From positions 1-41,963 of the forward strand of contig JAQTIE010000004.1 in NCBI GenBank assembly GCA_029433475.1: DNA of 41,963 nucleotides. Direction: 5' to 3'. Below the pieces are notes generated by a model. It had not been told where the DNA came from. It did not search any database and saw nothing but the letters and a program-made list of their open reading frames with translations. The stretch is from Neisseriaceae bacterium ESL0693 (GTDB lineage: Bacteria > Pseudomonadota > Gammaproteobacteria > Burkholderiales > Neisseriaceae). The position numbers and the translations under genes are program-made. Below, one piece after another: positions 1 through 8,823 of this stretch (the stretch's first letter is position 1; every line of letters begins with the position of its first letter).

Positions 1-423
1 TCTTGAAATATTTTAGAGAGAAATTTCCTCTCCCTAGCTTAACAGCTCTTCGCATCTGCAATCCGCTCCATTCCCTCACCGTTATTTAATGCCTGATTGC
101 TGAAATTTGCTGGTATTAAATCCCTATCAAAAATGGCTGTTGTCTGGCTTTGAGTTGTTCCTAATTCTTTTTACTGTGATTTCTGCATGGGAAATATTTA
201 AATACTGCCTACATCATTTTTTATATAGTGAGTGGTCAGAATAAATATTGAGTCGCTATATCCATATATTGTGTTGTGGTTGCCAAATAATGCATAGATG
301 AAACTAATAGCTAGATTCATGTTTATTTTTAAATAAAATTATGATTATAGAGTAATTTTTCCATTTTTGGCAGATCGATGACCTATTGAGTGAAACTATG
401 TAAGGGGGAATGGAATGGTTTTG
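1..423. other. Non-coding AT-rich stretch at window start
   Basis: I find no convincing gene or RNA here. A weak inverted repeat lies near 14-31 (agagag...ctctcc) and another near 291-320, neither followed by a clear T-run. It lies downstream of the minus-strand EamA gene, so it may hold that operon's terminator, but no good hairpin is visible. Confidence 0.4.
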
Positions 424-1329
424 CTAATACAGTCGTTTCAGTATCCGCGGTAATTCATTAATCAGTGCAATGCCTGCAATGATTAAAATTGCACCAACGA
501 TAAATTCAATGGTTGGCTGCTCGTGCAGAAATAACCAGGCCAATAACATAGCAAAAATGGGTTCAGATAATTCGGTTACCTGTACTTTGGCCGCGCTTAA
601 ATAAACCAATGCTTTGGTGGTACAGAAAAACCCGAATATTGTGGGTAAGACCGCCAGACTGGTAAGACCGACTATGGTTTTGATATCAATAGTCACCCAA
701 TGGAATGTGAAACTGAATGGGATACTTAAATAGATAAGGCCAAAGCCTAACAGAAACCGGGTTAAATAGATTCCTCCTTGTAATTGAAATTTTTTCACAC
801 TGACGGAAAAGAGTCCATAACCTAATCCTGCTGCCATGGCATAGGCCATCAGTAATACAGAACTGTTGCCCGACCAGGATATGATAAAGATACCCATAAT
901 AGCCAGTGCCGTTCCGGCTATTGACCATGTATTTATGCGCTCATATAACAGGATTGCGCCAAAGATAAGTGCAAAAACAGCAGATGAGGCCATCAGGATG
1001 ACGACCACATTGGCCGCATGCCCATATTGATAGGCAGCAGTTTCAAAAAAGAATAATGTGAAAATACCTAAAAAAGCACAGATGGCAATCTGGATCAGTA
1101 TGACTTTTTTAGATTCAGTGGTTTTGGGCTGGATGGATTTAATTTGCTGTTTAAACGGTCTTCTGATCAGCAGCAGGCTAAGTAAGATTAATGCAATCAA
1201 TGTTTTATAAAAGGCAACGTCATTGGCATTCAGACCGCTATACATCAATGTTTTGCTCAGAATTCCGATGGTGCCATTTAAGGCGGCAGCCGATAGCGCA
1301 AATAAGATACCTATCCATAGTTTAGACAT
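424..1329 (-). CDS. EamA/DMT-family inner-membrane transporter
   Basis: Predicted drug/metabolite transporter (EamA fold, two five-helix repeats) of about 301 residues in the inner membrane; substrate unknown. The protein is almost wholly hydrophobic with about ten membrane segments and starts MSKLWIGILFALSAAALNG, typical of the first EamA helix. The reading frame extends 30 codons further upstream, but the ATG at 1329 is preceded by a GGAGAG ribosome-binding site at a normal distance and begins exactly at the first helix, so I chose it. Its start overlaps the last 8 bases of the desaturase-like gene, which indicates translational coupling and a shared job, perhaps export or import of the desaturase product or substrate. 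That functional link is inference. Confidence 0.85.
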   Translation of the reverse strand: MSKLWIGILFALSAAALNGTIGILSKTLMYSGLNANDVAFYKTLIALILLSLLLIRRPFKQQIKSIQPKTTESKKVILIQIAICAFLGIFTLFFFETAAYQYGHAANVVVILMASSAVFALIFGAILLYERINTWSIAGTALAIMGIFIISWSGNSSVLLMAYAMAAGLGYGLFSVSVKKFQLQGGIYLTRFLLGFGLIYLSIPFSFTFHWVTIDIKTIVGLTSLAVLPTIFGFFCTTKALVYLSAAKVQVTELSEPIFAMLLAWLFLHEQPTIEFIVGAILIIAGIALINELPRILKRLY

Positions 1330-2266
1330 AATGTATTTCTCTCCATAGCCCTCGCCACATGGGTTTATTATGATTGGCTGATAAAAATATGCCTCCAAAT
1401 CCTGCATTAATATGAGCATATTCCTTATCCTTTAATAAAATTTGATGAGCCTGAGACAAACGCCAATAAGGAATTGCAGGAAATAAATGATGAACCAAAT
1501 GATAATTTTCCCCATGAATACTCGTAAAAAAATGTTCGATTGGATGACTAAATCTATTTCTTGAACATTCTAAATTATTTGTTGCCCATCCGATCATGGG
1601 GTAATGTTCCGACAATTCTATAAACCAAGTGAATATTTGAAACGTAGTTAAATAAGGTACAAGCCAATAAAGTACATAGCCATACCAACCAACAAAACCG
1701 GAAAACAAACCAAAAATAACTCCTTGTATGATCAAAATTTGGATTATTTCCATTTTATTTGGTGCTGATAATAATCGGTGTTGAATAAGATATTTAAAAC
1801 TTTTAAATACATGTGTACATAATAAATGTGACCACAGAAATCGCCAATAAAAATCTTTTTCATCAATTTTGTGATCAATTTTAGCTTCTTTATAATATTG
1901 AAAATCAGGATCTAATGTTGTTGCAAGTTTTGGATGATGGTATTTAACATGCGATTTATAATAGCTGTCCCAACTTTGAAAAATTAAATATCCAGAAAAT
2001 AAAGTCCCATAAATTTTGCCAATGGTTTTATTTCTGGTCAGCGATGAATGAGATGCTTCATGCAATATTGTAGCTAATGCACGCTGTCTACTACCAATAA
2101 TTAAACACGTGAGCGGAAATAACCACCAACACACCTCTGTCATATAAATGGCCAATATACATAATAGGTAATCGCTTCCTAGTGCAAACAACGCATGCCA
2201 ATTATCATAAACATAAAGTTTCTTAACTTGCTGCAATATTTCTCTATCAAATTTCTTACTCTTCAT
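1322..2266 (-). CDS. Fatty acid desaturase-family membrane di-iron enzyme
   Basis: A 314-residue integral membrane protein with the three histidine boxes of the fatty acid desaturase/hydroxylase superfamily: HEASH at 69-73, HVKYHH at 106-111 and HLVHH at 256-260. These would ligate a di-iron centre that uses O2 to desaturate or hydroxylate a lipid or small molecule. Hydrophobic stretches lie between the boxes (about 25-60 and 170-215). It is first in a two-gene unit with the EamA transporter, overlapping it by 8 bases. The gene is clearly more AT-rich than minC, tex or dnaK nearby, which suggests recent acquisition. The substrate cannot be read from the sequence; the superfamily also includes carotenoid and alkane hydroxylases. 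Confidence 0.8.
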   Translation of the reverse strand: MKSKKFDREILQQVKKLYVYDNWHALFALGSDYLLCILAIYMTEVCWWLFPLTCLIIGSRQRALATILHEASHSSLTRNKTIGKIYGTLFSGYLIFQSWDSYYKSHVKYHHPKLATTLDPDFQYYKEAKIDHKIDEKDFYWRFLWSHLLCTHVFKSFKYLIQHRLLSAPNKMEIIQILIIQGVIFGLFSGFVGWYGYVLYWLVPYLTTFQIFTWFIELSEHYPMIGWATNNLECSRNRFSHPIEHFFTSIHGENYHLVHHLFPAIPYWRLSQAHQILLKDKEYAHINAGFGGIFLSANHNKPMWRGLWREIHYV

Positions 2267-2748
2267 CTTTGATTCCTTGATTATTTTATATTTATGTAAA
2301 TTTATAGCAACCTTCTTTATTTGTTATATCATAAGATACTATAAAATACGATTACTTATTGGGAATATACAAACTATTTTCTCAAAATAAATCAAATAAT
2401 GATGTTTATTTGCTGTCTTATGTCTGTTGTTTATTGATTGCCGGCGAACCTCAGCCATGAGAAATAAATGTGGTTAATTTGATACAATTTTGTGGCGTTT
2501 GTTTTGCTGGTTGTTGTAATCATTGGTGTGCGTGATTGTTATTCAGGATAAATGATCTTTATTACGAGAAATTAAGATGTCGCTCTCAATATTTTTATTT
2601 ATTTGACATTTTTATTACAGCTGACCGAGGTTATGTCAAAGGAGGTCTGGTAGCTGATATGCACAGTTTGATTGAAGCACTGCGGCCAACACGGTACACT
2701 TCAGTATTTAATGTATTTTAATTCAGAATTAGTTGAGCAAACACACTG
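2267..2748. other. AT-rich intergenic region between desaturase and minC
   Basis: A divergent upstream region of about 480 bases that must hold promoters for the desaturase unit and for minCDE. A TTGACA hexamer sits at 2603-2608 on the plus strand, but no good -10 box follows at the right distance. A 61-codon open frame at 2536-2721 has no convincing ribosome-binding site and I do not call it a gene. Confidence 0.4.
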
Positions 2749-3483
2749 ATGAAAGCCGCTTTTAATGTTAAGTCCGCTCGCTTGGATACGTTGACAATAC
2801 AATTATTTACAGACGATCTGACGATAATCGGTAAGGAATTGCAACAATGTTCAGAACGTTTCGGACATTTACGCAATATGCCTTTTACGCTGGATATGCA
2901 GAATCTGAGTAATCCCGCTGCGGTAGATTTAGGTAAATTAATTGCGTTATTTGCACGGTATCAATTGCGTATTATTGCGATTCGCCATCCTGATGAACGT
3001 TGGGCGGCTCTGGCAAAACAATACCGTGTTGCTTTCAGTGTATTACCGGAAGATCAGGCCAGTCAGGCAGTCAAGACCGTGGCTGAATCATTCTCTCAGG
3101 CAGAGGCTGGCCAGCATGAAATGCTACAGCCGAATGCAGGAGCCTTACCTACCATTGTAATTGATCATACTATCCGTACTGGTCAGCAAGTCTATGCCGA
3201 ACGGGCTGACCTGATTGTATTGGGTCTGGTCAGTGAAGGCGCTGAAATTATTGCTGATGGTAATATTCATGTTTATGGTCCTTTACGCGGACGAGCGCTG
3301 GCCGGGGCGGCGGGTGATAAGAAAGCGCGTATTTTTGCACAGTCCATGCAGGCAGAATTAGTTTCTGTGGCGGGTATTTATCGGCTTTTTGATCAGTTAT
3401 TGCCTGATCATTTAAACCGTCATGCTGTGCAGATTTATTTACAAAATGAGCGACTGGTTATCAGTACTATTCAGGCCAATTAA
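2749..3483 (+). CDS. minC: Septum site-determining protein MinC
   Basis: Inhibitor of FtsZ polymerisation that, with MinD, blocks Z-ring formation away from midcell. The 244 residues show the usual two parts: an N-terminal FtsZ-inhibiting domain (about 5-105), a variable linker (about 106-133), and the C-terminal beta-helix that dimerises and binds MinD (about 134-240), with the conserved stretch GNIHVYGPLRGRALAG at 171-186. Length fits the family. It is the first gene of a minC-minD-minE-oxyR run on the plus strand, 57 bases before minD. The ribosome-binding site in front of the ATG is poor. Identification is secure from domain content and synteny. Confidence 0.96.
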   Translation: MKAAFNVKSARLDTLTIQLFTDDLTIIGKELQQCSERFGHLRNMPFTLDMQNLSNPAAVDLGKLIALFARYQLRIIAIRHPDERWAALAKQYRVAFSVLPEDQASQAVKTVAESFSQAEAGQHEMLQPNAGALPTIVIDHTIRTGQQVYAERADLIVLGLVSEGAEIIADGNIHVYGPLRGRALAGAAGDKKARIFAQSMQAELVSVAGIYRLFDQLLPDHLNRHAVQIYLQNERLVISTIQAN

Positions 3484-3540
3484 ATGATTTTTTATTGTGT
3501 TTCATCATCAATTGGTTTTATTTTATAAAGGAATCCGATC

Positions 3541-4356
3541 GTGGCAAAAATCATTGTAGTGACTTCAGGAAAAGGTGGCGTGGGGAAAACAACCACGAGT
3601 GCAAGCCTGGCCACAGGTTTGGCATTAAAAGGCCACAAAACCGTGGTCATTGATTTTGATGTGGGTTTACGCAATCTTGACCTGATTATGGGTTGTGAGC
3701 GGCGGGTGGTTTATGATCTGATTAATGTGATTCAGGATGAGGCTACATTGAATCAGGCATTAATCAAAGATAAGCATTGTGATAATTTATATATTTTACC
3801 CGCTTCGCAAACACGCGATAAAGATGCCTTGTCCCGCGAAGGGGTTGAGAAAATACTTAAAGCGCTGACTGATGAATTAAATTTTGAATACATTATCTGC
3901 GACTCTCCCGCCGGTATCGAAACCGGGGCGTTGATGGCTTTATATTTTGCGGATGAAGCCATTGTAACTACGAATCCGGAAGTATCCAGTGTACGCGATT
4001 CTGATCGTATTCTGGGCATTTTATCGAGTAAATCCCGTCGCGCGGAAAACGGTGACACGCCGGTGGTAGAACGATTGCTGATTACCCGTTATTCACCTGA
4101 ACGGGTGGAAAAGGGAGAGATGCTGTCTGTGCAGGATATTCAGGATATTCTGCGCATTCCGCTGATCGGGGTGATTCCTGAATCACAAAATGTGTTGCAA
4201 GCTTCCAATTCAGGTATGCCGGTTATTTTACAGGATGATTCTATTGTCGCTGAGGCTTATAAGGATGTGGTTGACCGGTTACTGGGTCAGGATTGCCCTA
4301 TCCGCTTTCTGGATACTGAGAAAAAAGGTTTTCTAAAACGTCTGTTCGGAGGTTAG
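3541..4356 (+). CDS. minD: Septum site-determining ATPase MinD
   Basis: Membrane-cycling ParA/MinD-type ATPase that recruits MinC and is released from the membrane by MinE. The deviant Walker A motif KGGVGKTT lies at 11-18 with the signature lysine K11 and P-loop K16, and the VVIDFD strand carries D38 and D40. The C-terminus (KKGFLKRLFGG) is the amphipathic membrane-targeting helix. The start codon is GTG at 3541, preceded by AAGGA at the right spacing, and the protein begins MAKIIVVTSGKGG as in the family. It has 271 residues, which is normal. It is followed by minE after only 3 bases. Confidence 0.97.
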   Translation: MAKIIVVTSGKGGVGKTTTSASLATGLALKGHKTVVIDFDVGLRNLDLIMGCERRVVYDLINVIQDEATLNQALIKDKHCDNLYILPASQTRDKDALSREGVEKILKALTDELNFEYIICDSPAGIETGALMALYFADEAIVTTNPEVSSVRDSDRILGILSSKSRRAENGDTPVVERLLITRYSPERVEKGEMLSVQDIQDILRIPLIGVIPESQNVLQASNSGMPVILQDDSIVAEAYKDVVDRLLGQDCPIRFLDTEKKGFLKRLFGG

Positions 4357-4359
4357 ATC

Positions 4360-4629
4360 ATGTCACTCATGGATTTTCTTTTTGGTAAGAAACAGGATTC
4401 AGCCCGGACAGCGCGTGACCGCTTGCAGATTATTATTGCTCAGGAACGTGCCAGTCATACGCCTGATTACTTGCCTACTTTGCAAAAAGAATTACTGGCG
4501 GTGTTATCAAAATATGTTCATGTATCTTTAGATGATATCCGGATAGCACAAGAAAAAAAGAATGGTATGGATGTATTGGCCTTGAATATCACATTACCTG
4601 AAACGCCATCTTCGAGAACAAACAAATGA
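4360..4629 (+). CDS. minE: Cell division topological specificity factor MinE
   Basis: An 89-residue protein that stimulates MinD ATPase and so restricts MinCD to the poles. The MinD-interacting segment [10 protein letters not shown] is at 21-30, and the N-terminal membrane-binding residues MSLMDFLFG and the C-terminal topological domain (about 35-80) are present. A good ribosome-binding site (GGAGG, inside the end of minD) precedes the ATG. The last bases overlap the start of the oxyR gene (ATGA), so oxyR is probably translated by coupling. Confidence 0.95.
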   Translation: MSLMDFLFGKKQDSARTARDRLQIIIAQERASHTPDYLPTLQKELLAVLSKYVHVSLDDIRIAQEKKNGMDVLALNITLPETPSSRTNK

Positions 4630-5546
4630 CGCTTACTGAGCTGCGTTATATTGTGGCTGTTGCTCAGGAAAAGCATTTTGGCCGGGCAGCACAACGCTGT
4701 TATGTCAGTCAGCCGACACTTTCTATTGCCATTAGAAAATTGGAAGAAGAGCTGGGTGTGACGTTGTTTGATCGCAGTAGCAGTGAAATTATGACCACAG
4801 AAGCTGGTCAACGTATTGTCAATCAGGCAAGAAGGGTATTGGAGGAAGCCGAACGTATTAAGGAACTGGCCACTACACAGCAAAATGAGCTGGATGGTAT
4901 TTTTAAACTCGGGCTGATTTTTACTGTTGCGCCCTATCTGCTGCCTAAGCTGATTTTGTCTTTACGTCAGATGGCGCCCTCCATGCCATTACAGCTGGAT
5001 GAGAATTATACAGAGTTTTTGAAAGAGTCACTCAAACGGGGGGAACTGGATGCCATTATTGTGGCAGAACCTTTTCAGGAATCTGGTCTGGTGACTACAC
5101 CTTTATATGATGAGGCGTTTTTTGTCATTGTACCGAAAGGTCATCCGTTTGAAACCCACTCAAAAATCAGTACTCAGCAATTGGCTGAAGAGCGGGTTTT
5201 ATTACTCACTGAAGGCAATTGCATGCGGGATAATGTATTAGACAGCTGTCAGGAATTGGCTTCAAGACAGAAAATTCTCGGTTTGAATAATACGGTTCAA
5301 GGCAGCTCTATTAATACCATCCGGCATATGGTGGCCAGTGGTCTGGGTATCAGCGTCATTCCTGCTACAGCAATAACTGAAACGGATCATTTGTTATTCA
5401 GTATTATACCCTTCAATGATCCTGTACCTAAAAGACGGATTGTATTGGCGTACAGGCGCCATTTCATTCGTCCTCAGGCTTTAAAAATCATCAAATCCGC
5501 TATTTTATCTTGCCGATTGGCGGGAGTTGAGTTTGTTAAAGCATAA
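4626..5546 (+). CDS. oxyR: LysR-family peroxide regulator OxyR
   Basis: A 306-residue LysR-type regulator. The N-terminal winged helix-turn-helix (about 1-60, including [19 protein letters not shown]) is followed by the periplasmic-binding-like sensor domain. The redox pair characteristic of OxyR is intact: C199 and C208 in [13 protein letters not shown], at the same numbers as in E. coli, so H2O2 sensing through a C199-C208 disulfide is expected. It is the last gene of the min run, its ATG overlapping the minE stop by 4 bases, with a strong hairpin terminator 26 bases after its stop. This links oxidative-stress control to the division operon's transcript. Confidence 0.93.
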   Translation: MTLTELRYIVAVAQEKHFGRAAQRCYVSQPTLSIAIRKLEEELGVTLFDRSSSEIMTTEAGQRIVNQARRVLEEAERIKELATTQQNELDGIFKLGLIFTVAPYLLPKLILSLRQMAPSMPLQLDENYTEFLKESLKRGELDAIIVAEPFQESGLVTTPLYDEAFFVIVPKGHPFETHSKISTQQLAEERVLLLTEGNCMRDNVLDSCQELASRQKILGLNNTVQGSSINTIRHMVASGLGISVIPATAITETDHLLFSIIPFNDPVPKRRIVLAYRRHFIRPQALKIIKSAILSCRLAGVEFVKA

Positions 5547-5572
5547 TTCTGGATTGCGGTTTCCAATAAAAT

Positions 5573-5612
5573 AACGGATCAATAAACAAATTTATTGATC
5601 CGTTGTCTTATT
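5573..5612 (+). terminator. Hairpin terminator after oxyR
   Basis: A perfect 14-base inverted repeat (aacggatcaataaa, loop caaa, tttattgatccgtt; arms 5573-5586 and 5591-5604) is followed by a T-rich stretch (gtcttatttta). It lies just after the oxyR stop and would end the minCDE-oxyR transcript. Confidence 0.85.
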
Positions 5613-5723
5613 TTATTGCGCTATGTATGGCCAAAGAATAAATACAGATTGGCGCTGATAAAATCAAGGCATATCTTTTATGTCTGGCCTATTGATTAAT
5701 GAGGTTCAGAGCAGAAGCGATAT

Positions 5724-6302
5724 TCAGAATACGCCCTGATACAATGAGATGATGCCCATCACGCAAAACAGTAAGCAAGCCAGAAGACGGATTCTGTTAA
5801 AGGGTAGACGCGTGGTGAGCCAATGCCCGAAAAAAATAACCGGTACATTGGCAAGCAGTAGTCCAAACGTACTGCCTGCGACAACACCCCAGGCAGACTG
5901 ATAATGCGCTGCCAGTAAAATGGTGGCTATTTGGGTTTTATCACCTATTTCCGCCAGAAAGAATAGAATCAATGTGGTGACAAACGCGCTATGGGTCAGA
6001 TAACGGTTGTTCATTGTGGTGTCGCGATCTGGTTTTAGCAACCATAAACCAACCAGAATAAAGCTGATGCCAACAATAATGTTGATGGTATTTGTATTCA
6101 GCCAATGGGCAATGCTGACGCCTATCCAGGCAGAAAGCAGATGATTTAATAATGTGGCCACCAGCATACCCAAAATAATGGCATATCTTTGCGCAAAACG
6201 AGCCGCTAAAAACAGGGTCAGTAACTGGGTTTTATCACCGATTTCAGCCAGTGTTACCGGTAAAACAGAAGCAAAAGCAGCATGCATCATTCTATTGTCC
6301 AT
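5724..6302 (-). CDS. UPF0016/GDT1-family (TMEM165-like) Mn/Ca exporter
   Basis: An inner-membrane cation exporter of about 192 residues. It has two inverted repeats, each with the family motif E-x-G-D-K-T: EIGDKTQ at E20-D23 and again at E118-D121, where the acidic residues bind the metal. About six membrane segments are visible. Bacterial members with this architecture (for example Vibrio MneA) export manganese. An in-frame GTG at 6326 lies inside the T-run of the upstream terminator and would encode an unlikely leader; the ATG at 6302 is just downstream of that terminator, so I prefer it, although its ribosome-binding site is weak and ATG 6290 is possible. The upstream manganese-type riboswitch supports the Mn role. 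Confidence 0.88.
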   Translation of the reverse strand: MDNRMMHAAFASVLPVTLAEIGDKTQLLTLFLAARFAQRYAIILGMLVATLLNHLLSAWIGVSIAHWLNTNTINIIVGISFILVGLWLLKPDRDTTMNNRYLTHSAFVTTLILFFLAEIGDKTQIATILLAAHYQSAWGVVAGSTFGLLLANVPVIFFGHWLTTRLPFNRIRLLACLLFCVMGIISLYQGVF

Positions 6303-6314
6303 AGGCGGGCTAAC

Positions 6315-6360
6315 AAAAAAAGACACAGCAAACGCCCGCCAAGAGGGTTTGATGTGTCTT
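6315..6360 (-). terminator. Riboswitch-controlled intrinsic terminator
   Basis: On the minus strand AAGACACA...CAAAC pairs with GTTTG...TGTGTCTT, with an inner CCC/GGG stem, followed directly by a run of seven Ts. The 5' arm (6353-6360) shares bases 6358-6360 with the 3' strand of the aptamer's basal helix, so aptamer folding and terminator folding compete. This is the expression platform of the riboswitch. Confidence 0.85.
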
Positions 6361-6472
6361 AAGTCTCGTTAACCAGCCAGATGACCGGATGCGGTGTCCA
6401 TGTGGTATAACCACAATGATGTTGAACACAACCACCGTACACTATGATGAACGGTGTAACTACTCCCTTAAG
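6358..6472 (-). promoter_or_regulatory. yybP-ykoY manganese riboswitch aptamer
   Basis: On the minus strand the RNA opens with CTTAAGGGAGTAG, matching the conserved GGGGAGUAG-type core of yybP-ykoY, and closes with GGTCATCTGGCTGG then TTAACGAGACTTAAG, matching the conserved second internal loop region ending in CGAGAC. The basal helix is CTTAAG (6467-6472) with CTTAAG (6358-6363). Members of this class bind Mn2+ and control Mn exporters including UPF0016 proteins. It sits directly upstream of such a gene and runs into an intrinsic terminator, so it most likely permits transcription when Mn2+ is high. Direction of control is inferred from the class. Confidence 0.9.
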
Positions 6473-6501
6473 AGTAAAGCAACATAATTCAATGTGTGCT
6501 G

Positions 6502-6530
6502 ATTATAACTTAGTCGTCTGATTTAACCAA
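6502..6530 (-). promoter_or_regulatory. Sigma-70 promoter for the riboswitch transcript
   Basis: On the minus strand a perfect -10 TATAAT (6502-6507) is spaced 17 bases from TTGGTT (6525-6530, three of six matches to TTGACA). Predicted start near 6495, about 20 bases before the aptamer. It lies after the tex stop, so the exporter can be transcribed independently of tex. Confidence 0.7.
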
Positions 6531-6546
6531 CTAAAATTATCAGGTA

Positions 6547-8823
6547 TCAGGTGCGCGCTTTGAGACGGGAGAAAGCTTCTGCCATGGCATTATTGGCTGT
6601 TTTGGCTGGCTGTGATTGAGATTTTTTATGTGGTTTATGTTGTTTTGGTTGTTGGTCAGGTTGTTGTTCCAGACACATGGATAATGTGATTCGTTGTCGT
6701 TGTGTATCTACCGCCATGACTTTTACTTTAACTACATCACCTGTTTTGACGATATCGCGCGGATCGGTAACATAGTGTTCGGATAAGGCTGAGATGTGAA
6801 CCAGGCCATCCTGATGAACACCGATATCGACAAATGCACCAAAAGCAGCCACATTGCTGATGACGCCTTCCAAGATCATGCCTGTTTGTAAATCTTTAAT
6901 GTCGTTAATACCTTCCTGAAAATGCGCTGTCTGAAAGACGCCACGCGGATCACGACCGGGTTTTTCCAGTTCGGCCAGAATGTCTTTAATGGTGGGTAAC
7001 CCAAAGTCGGCATTGATGTAGTCTCTGGGATTGAGGCTGGCAATGGCCTGACGATGACCGATCAGTTCACTGGCGCTTAATTGGGTTTTGGCCAGCATTT
7101 GTCTGACAATGGTATAACTTTCCGGATGCACGGCACTGGCATCTAATGGCTCGGTACCATGGTGAATCCGTAAGAAACCGGCCGCTTGTTCAAAAGTCTT
7201 GGCACCCAGCCGGGGAACATTCAATAAATCCTGACGGCTATTAAAGGCGCCATGCATATCGCGGTACTGGACTATATTCTGCGCTAAAGTACGGTTAAGG
7301 CCGGAGATGCGCGCCAAGAGTGAAACTGACGCGGTATTGACATCCACGCCGACTGCATTGACACAGTCTTCTACCACGGCGTCCAAGCTTCTGGCCAATT
7401 GGCTTTGGTTGACGTCATGCTGATATTGGCCTACGCCGATGGACTTAGGGTCAATTTTGACCAGTTCTGCCAACGGGTCTTGTAAACGGCGGGCAATGGA
7501 TACGGCACCGCGCAGGCTGACATCTAAATCGGGAAATTCTTTAGCTGCCAGTTCTGAAGCTGAATAGATGGAAGCACCGGCCTCAGACACTACCATTTTA
7601 TGTAAGGGATATTCAGGCAAAGATTGTATTAATTCTGCCGCGAGCTGATCTGTCTGGCGGCTGGCCGTGCCATTACCAATGGCAATCAGTCGGATATGAT
7701 GCTGCTTCACCAGACGGGTCAGGACAGATAAAGCGCCTGTCCAGTCATTGCGTGGCTGATGCGGGTAGATGGTGGCGGTTTCCAGTAGTTTACCGGTATC
7801 GTCAATCACCGCTACTTTAACACCGGTACGGATACCGGGATCCAGCCCCAGCGTGGTTAACCGGCCGGCAGGTGCCGCCAGTAATAAGTCGCGCAGATTC
7901 TGGGCAAATACCTTAATCGCGGACTGATCGGCTTGTTCTTTCAGGCGGTTGAGCATTTCCAGTTCTAAAGACAAAAATATTTTTGCCCGCCAGCTTAAAC
8001 GTATTGTGTCTTTTAACCAGCGATCGGCTCTTCTGCCCTGATCGGTGATGTGCAGATGTTCAGCCATCAATATTTCATAGCTGCTGGGTTCGGTAATGGG
8101 AATATCGTCTGACTGATATTTTAACCGTACGGTCAGAATGTTTTCATTGCGCCCACGCAAAATAGCCAGAGCACGATGGCTGGGTATATGGCGTATGGGT
8201 TCCTGATAGTCAAAATAATCTTTGAATTTCAGGCCGGTTTGCTCTTTATCGGGTAAAACACAAGTGTGTATTTCGGCCTCTTGCCAGAGTTTTTCCCGTA
8301 AGCGGCCAAGCAAAACAGCGTCTTCGGCAAATTGTTCCATCAGGATGGCGCGGGCGCCTTCTAATGCGGCTTTGGTATCGGTGATGGTCTGATTAAGATA
8401 ATCTTTGGCCAATTCTTCAGATATCTGATCAGGATCGGCCAGTAAATGTTCCGCCAGGGGCGCCAGACCGGCCTCACGCGCTATTTGTGCCTTAGTGCGC
8501 CGTTTGGGTCGATAGGGTAAATACAAATCTTCCAATGTGGTTTTATTGTCTGTGGCCTCGATGCGCTGACGCAAGTCATCACTGAGTTTACCTTGCTCGT
8601 TAATACTGTGCAAAATGGTCTGTTTGCGCTCGGCCAGTTCGCGCAGGTAGTGTAATCGTTCGGCCAGTGTGCGTAATTGGGTATCATCCAGGGCGCCAGT
8701 AGCTTCTTTACGATAGCGGGCAATAAAAGGAACTGATGCGCCATCGTCCAGTAAATCAATCGCGGCCTGAATACGGCCAGCAGAGACATTCAGTTCGAGT
8801 GCAATTTTTTCAGTGATGTTCAT
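6547..8823 (-). CDS. tex: Tex-family RNA-binding transcription accessory protein
   Basis: A 758-residue Tex protein that associates with RNA and RNA polymerase. Visible parts: the N-terminal helical region with the conserved VPFIARYRKEATGALDD (31-47), the YqgF/RNase H-like domain starting near 323 (LGLDPGIRTGVKVAVID), tandem helix-hairpin-helix elements around 490-560, and a C-terminal S1 RNA-binding domain (648-717, GMILEGVISNVAAFGAFVD). A basic, low-complexity tail (QHKPHKKSQSQ) follows the S1 domain. Length matches the family. It appears to be a single gene, with the riboswitch promoter downstream of it on the same strand. Confidence 0.95.
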   Translation of the reverse strand: MNITEKIALELNVSAGRIQAAIDLLDDGASVPFIARYRKEATGALDDTQLRTLAERLHYLRELAERKQTILHSINEQGKLSDDLRQRIEATDNKTTLEDLYLPYRPKRRTKAQIAREAGLAPLAEHLLADPDQISEELAKDYLNQTITDTKAALEGARAILMEQFAEDAVLLGRLREKLWQEAEIHTCVLPDKEQTGLKFKDYFDYQEPIRHIPSHRALAILRGRNENILTVRLKYQSDDIPITEPSSYEILMAEHLHITDQGRRADRWLKDTIRLSWRAKIFLSLELEMLNRLKEQADQSAIKVFAQNLRDLLLAAPAGRLTTLGLDPGIRTGVKVAVIDDTGKLLETATIYPHQPRNDWTGALSVLTRLVKQHHIRLIAIGNGTASRQTDQLAAELIQSLPEYPLHKMVVSEAGASIYSASELAAKEFPDLDVSLRGAVSIARRLQDPLAELVKIDPKSIGVGQYQHDVNQSQLARSLDAVVEDCVNAVGVDVNTASVSLLARISGLNRTLAQNIVQYRDMHGAFNSRQDLLNVPRLGAKTFEQAAGFLRIHHGTEPLDASAVHPESYTIVRQMLAKTQLSASELIGHRQAIASLNPRDYINADFGLPTIKDILAELEKPGRDPRGVFQTAHFQEGINDIKDLQTGMILEGVISNVAAFGAFVDIGVHQDGLVHISALSEHYVTDPRDIVKTGDVVKVKVMAVDTQRQRITLSMCLEQQPDQQPKQHKPHKKSQSQPAKTANNAMAEAFSRLKART

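Noticed and set aside
14-31. Imperfect repeat agagag/ctctcc at the window start as an IS end or terminator
   Set aside because: Mismatch-rich, no T-run and no IS terminus nearby.
2536-2721. 61-codon frame just before minC
   Set aside because: No ribosome-binding site, no family features, and it would need to share the minC promoter region.
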